Shown in pieces: positions 5,885-7,306 of a stretch of 7,306 nucleotides of DNA (its first letter is position 1; every line of letters starts with the position of its first letter). This DNA is from a bacterium. GTDB lineage: Archaea > Thermoproteota > Nitrososphaeria > Nitrososphaerales > Nitrososphaeraceae. Location of the stretch: contig JACMIO010000005.1 of NCBI GenBank assembly GCA_014381105.1, positions 1 to 7,306 of the forward strand, read 5' to 3'. A model generated the notes under the pieces. That model did no database searches and was not told the DNA's origin. It saw only the letters and a list, made by a program, of their open reading frames with translations. A program made the position numbers and the translations under genes.

Positions 5885-6805
5885 ATGGCCGACATGAAGA
5901 TTGTTTTTCTTGGAACATCCGCAGCTATTCCAACTGAAAAAAGGTGCTTGTCATCTATTGTGGTTAAAAGAGGAGGGGAATTGTTGATATTTGATGCAGG
6001 TGAAGGAATGCAAAAGAACTTCCTTCAAGCAAAATTAGGGATAAATAAGAAAATGAAAATTTTCATAACTCATATGCATATTGACCATTGTTTAGGACTA
6101 ATAGGATTTTTCCAAACTATGTCTCTTTTAGGACGCACAAAAAAAATCGATATTTATGGTGAACCGAGATTGAAAGAATTTATCCACGAAAATTTTCGTA
6201 TTATCAATATTGGATTGGCGTTTGAAATAGTTATTCACATTATTGATAAGGAAGGGGTAATCGCATCGGAAGATGATTATCAGATTAGCTGTTGTAAAGC
6301 TGACCACTCAATACATGCATATTCCTTTTGCATCACTGAAGATCCCAGACCAGGAGTATTTAATGTTGAGAAAGCTTCCAAGCTTTCCATTCCTAAAGGA
6401 GATTTGTATAGAAGTCTACAGCATGGTGAAGACGTACTTGTTGATGGAAAACTAATAAAATCAAATGAAGTCGTTGGGCCCAACAGAAAGGGCCGTAAAA
6501 TAGGTGTATCTGGGGATACCAGACCGTCTCCTGAACTTAGAGATTTTTTTAATTCATGCGATATCTTAATTTTCGAATCAACTTACAATCATGATTACCA
6601 AACTAAAGCAATAGAGACATTTCATTCAACTTCTACTGAGGCTGCCCTACTCGCCAAGGAATCTCATTGCAGCAAGTTAATTCTTACCCATTTCAGTTCA
6701 AGGTATGATGATCCAAATCTTCTCTTGGACGAAGCAAGAACCATTCACAGGAATGTAGATTTAGCTGAAGATATGAAAACATTTTACGTTCCATACACAG
6801 AATAA
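5885..6805 (+). CDS. rnz: Ribonuclease Z (tRNA 3' endonuclease)
   Basis: This enzyme cuts the 3' trailer from tRNA precursors after the discriminator base so that CCA can be added; it acts in the cytoplasm as a zinc-dependent metallo-beta-lactamase-fold homodimer. The 306-residue length is that of the short RNase Z form. Visible motifs are FLGTSAAIPT (8-17), FDAGEG (36-41), the zinc motif H63-M-H65-I-D67-H68, H141 in KADHSIHAY, D211 in SGDTRPS, E231 in FESTY, H247 in HSTSTEAA and H269 in LTHFSSRY. The tRNA-binding arm is recognisable from RPGVFNVEKASKL through SIPKGDLYRSLQHGEDV to GPNRKGRK (about 155-205), which separates it from other metallo-hydrolases. ATG 5885 fits the TATA spacing; ATG 5894 (MKIVFLG) would match the usual family start and cannot be excluded. 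Nothing essential is missing. Confidence 0.95.
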   Translation: MADMKIVFLGTSAAIPTEKRCLSSIVVKRGGELLIFDAGEGMQKNFLQAKLGINKKMKIFITHMHIDHCLGLIGFFQTMSLLGRTKKIDIYGEPRLKEFIHENFRIINIGLAFEIVIHIIDKEGVIASEDDYQISCCKADHSIHAYSFCITEDPRPGVFNVEKASKLSIPKGDLYRSLQHGEDVLVDGKLIKSNEVVGPNRKGRKIGVSGDTRPSPELRDFFNSCDILIFESTYNHDYQTKAIETFHSTSTEAALLAKESHCSKLILTHFSSRYDDPNLLLDEARTIHRNVDLAEDMKTFYVPYTE

Positions 6806-6830
6806 CGAATTCATGTAGCTAATTTAACAC

Positions 6831-6840
6831 TTTTAAATAG
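6831..6840 (+). promoter_or_regulatory. TATA-like box for the prs gene
   Basis: TTTTAAATAG, containing TTTAAATA, is a strong archaeal TATA match. It predicts initiation near 6860-6867, just before a TTG at 6871 and about 25 bp before the TTG at 6889. A second AT-rich stretch (6850-6858) could also serve. The box lies 25 bp after the RNase Z stop. Confidence 0.5.
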
Positions 6841-6888
6841 TTGTTCAAAAAATATTTTCATATTCTTACATTGCAAAAAAACAACACT

Positions 6889-7306
6889 TTGATTATTTCA
6901 GATAACCGAAATTATTCTCTTGCAAAAAAGATTTCAATAGATCTGGATGTGCCGTATAAAAATGCCGAATTACGTGTATTTGCAGACGGAGAAAGCAAAA
7001 TCAGACTTGATAATGTAGCTAAGAAGAATTGCATCATCATTCATTCCACGTACCCTCCTACAGATCAGCATCTCATGCAATTGTTCATGACTATCTACAA
7101 ATGCAAAGAAGACGGCGCCAGCGATATTTGTGTGGTTAATCCGTACTTGGCATACACAAGACAGGATAAGGTATTTGTTGACGGAGAGATAGTAACCATC
7201 AATCTAATTGGTCGACTTTTGGCGTCGCTAGGTGCTACAAAGTTAATAACTATTGATAGTCATAGTCCAGGATCACTGAATTATTCTTTTGAACAACTAT
7301 TTAAAA
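6889..7306 (+). CDS. prs: Ribose-phosphate pyrophosphokinase, N-terminal part
   Basis: PRPP synthetase moves the diphosphate of ATP to ribose 5-phosphate, giving PRPP for nucleotide, histidine and related synthesis. The frame runs off the window after 139 codons, about half of a normal enzyme of roughly 285-315 residues. Counting from TTG 6889, family blocks are IISDNRNYSLAKKI (2-15), FADGES (31-36), STYPPTDQHLMQLFMTI (53-69, matching the usual substrate-site and subunit-contact helix), NPYLAYTRQDK (84-94, ATP-binding), DGEIVTINLIGRLLASLGA (98-116) and ITIDSHSPG (120-128, with the Asp-x-His of the metal/ribose site). No ATG or GTG is available: an in-frame TAG at 6838 is followed by TTG at 6841, 6871 and 6889. 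TTG 6889 gives the usual short N-terminus (MIIS), while TTG 6871 would add six residues and lies closer to the TATA-like box, so the start is uncertain. Confidence 0.92.
   Translation, partial: MIISDNRNYSLAKKISIDLDVPYKNAELRVFADGESKIRLDNVAKKNCIIIHSTYPPTDQHLMQLFMTIYKCKEDGASDICVVNPYLAYTRQDKVFVDGEIVTINLIGRLLASLGATKLITIDSHSPGSLNYSFEQLFK

Noticed and set aside
1..7306. CRISPR array, insertion sequence, prophage or defence island
   Set aside because: There are no regularly spaced repeats, no transposase or integrase motifs and no terminal repeats; gene content is mostly core housekeeping.

Overview
The window looks like a piece of an AT-rich archaeal chromosome (about one third G+C by eye), most likely from the Nitrososphaerota (Thaumarchaeota). 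An AT-rich soil-type lineage such as Nitrosocosmicus would fit, but that is only a guess. The evidence is a geranylgeranylglyceryl phosphate synthase (ether-lipid synthesis), a family-D DNA polymerase large subunit (DP2, absent from most Crenarchaeota), archaeal TATA-like boxes about 25-30 bp upstream of starts with little or no leader, and the predicted use of TTG starts for three of the six genes.

Layout. Left part (1-532, minus strand): the N-terminus of a membrane protein that runs off the window, preceded by a small 122-residue protein with a possible helix-turn-helix region. Each has its own TATA-like box. A perfect 22-bp palindrome lies between the small protein's TATA-like box and its start codon, as an autoregulatory operator would. 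Positions 533-650 are a divergent promoter region. Centre (651-4888, plus strand): GGGP synthase followed, with a 4-nt overlap, by DP2. The two form a translationally coupled pair joining membrane-lipid synthesis and DNA replication. Positions 4889-5093 hold a 10-bp inverted repeat with a T6 run, a TATA-like box and a clear Shine-Dalgarno site. Right part (5094-7306, plus strand): an unrecognised 228-residue protein with a possible winged-helix part, then ribonuclease Z (tRNA 3' maturation), then the 5' part of ribose-phosphate pyrophosphokinase (PRPP synthesis). The last two have their own TATA-like boxes.

Most of the window is conserved housekeeping sequence. I see no mobile element, CRISPR array, RNA gene or defence system. 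The least explained parts are the small putative regulator with its palindrome, the neighbouring membrane-protein gene whose start codon sits in a 10-bp-period direct repeat, and the unknown 228-residue protein.
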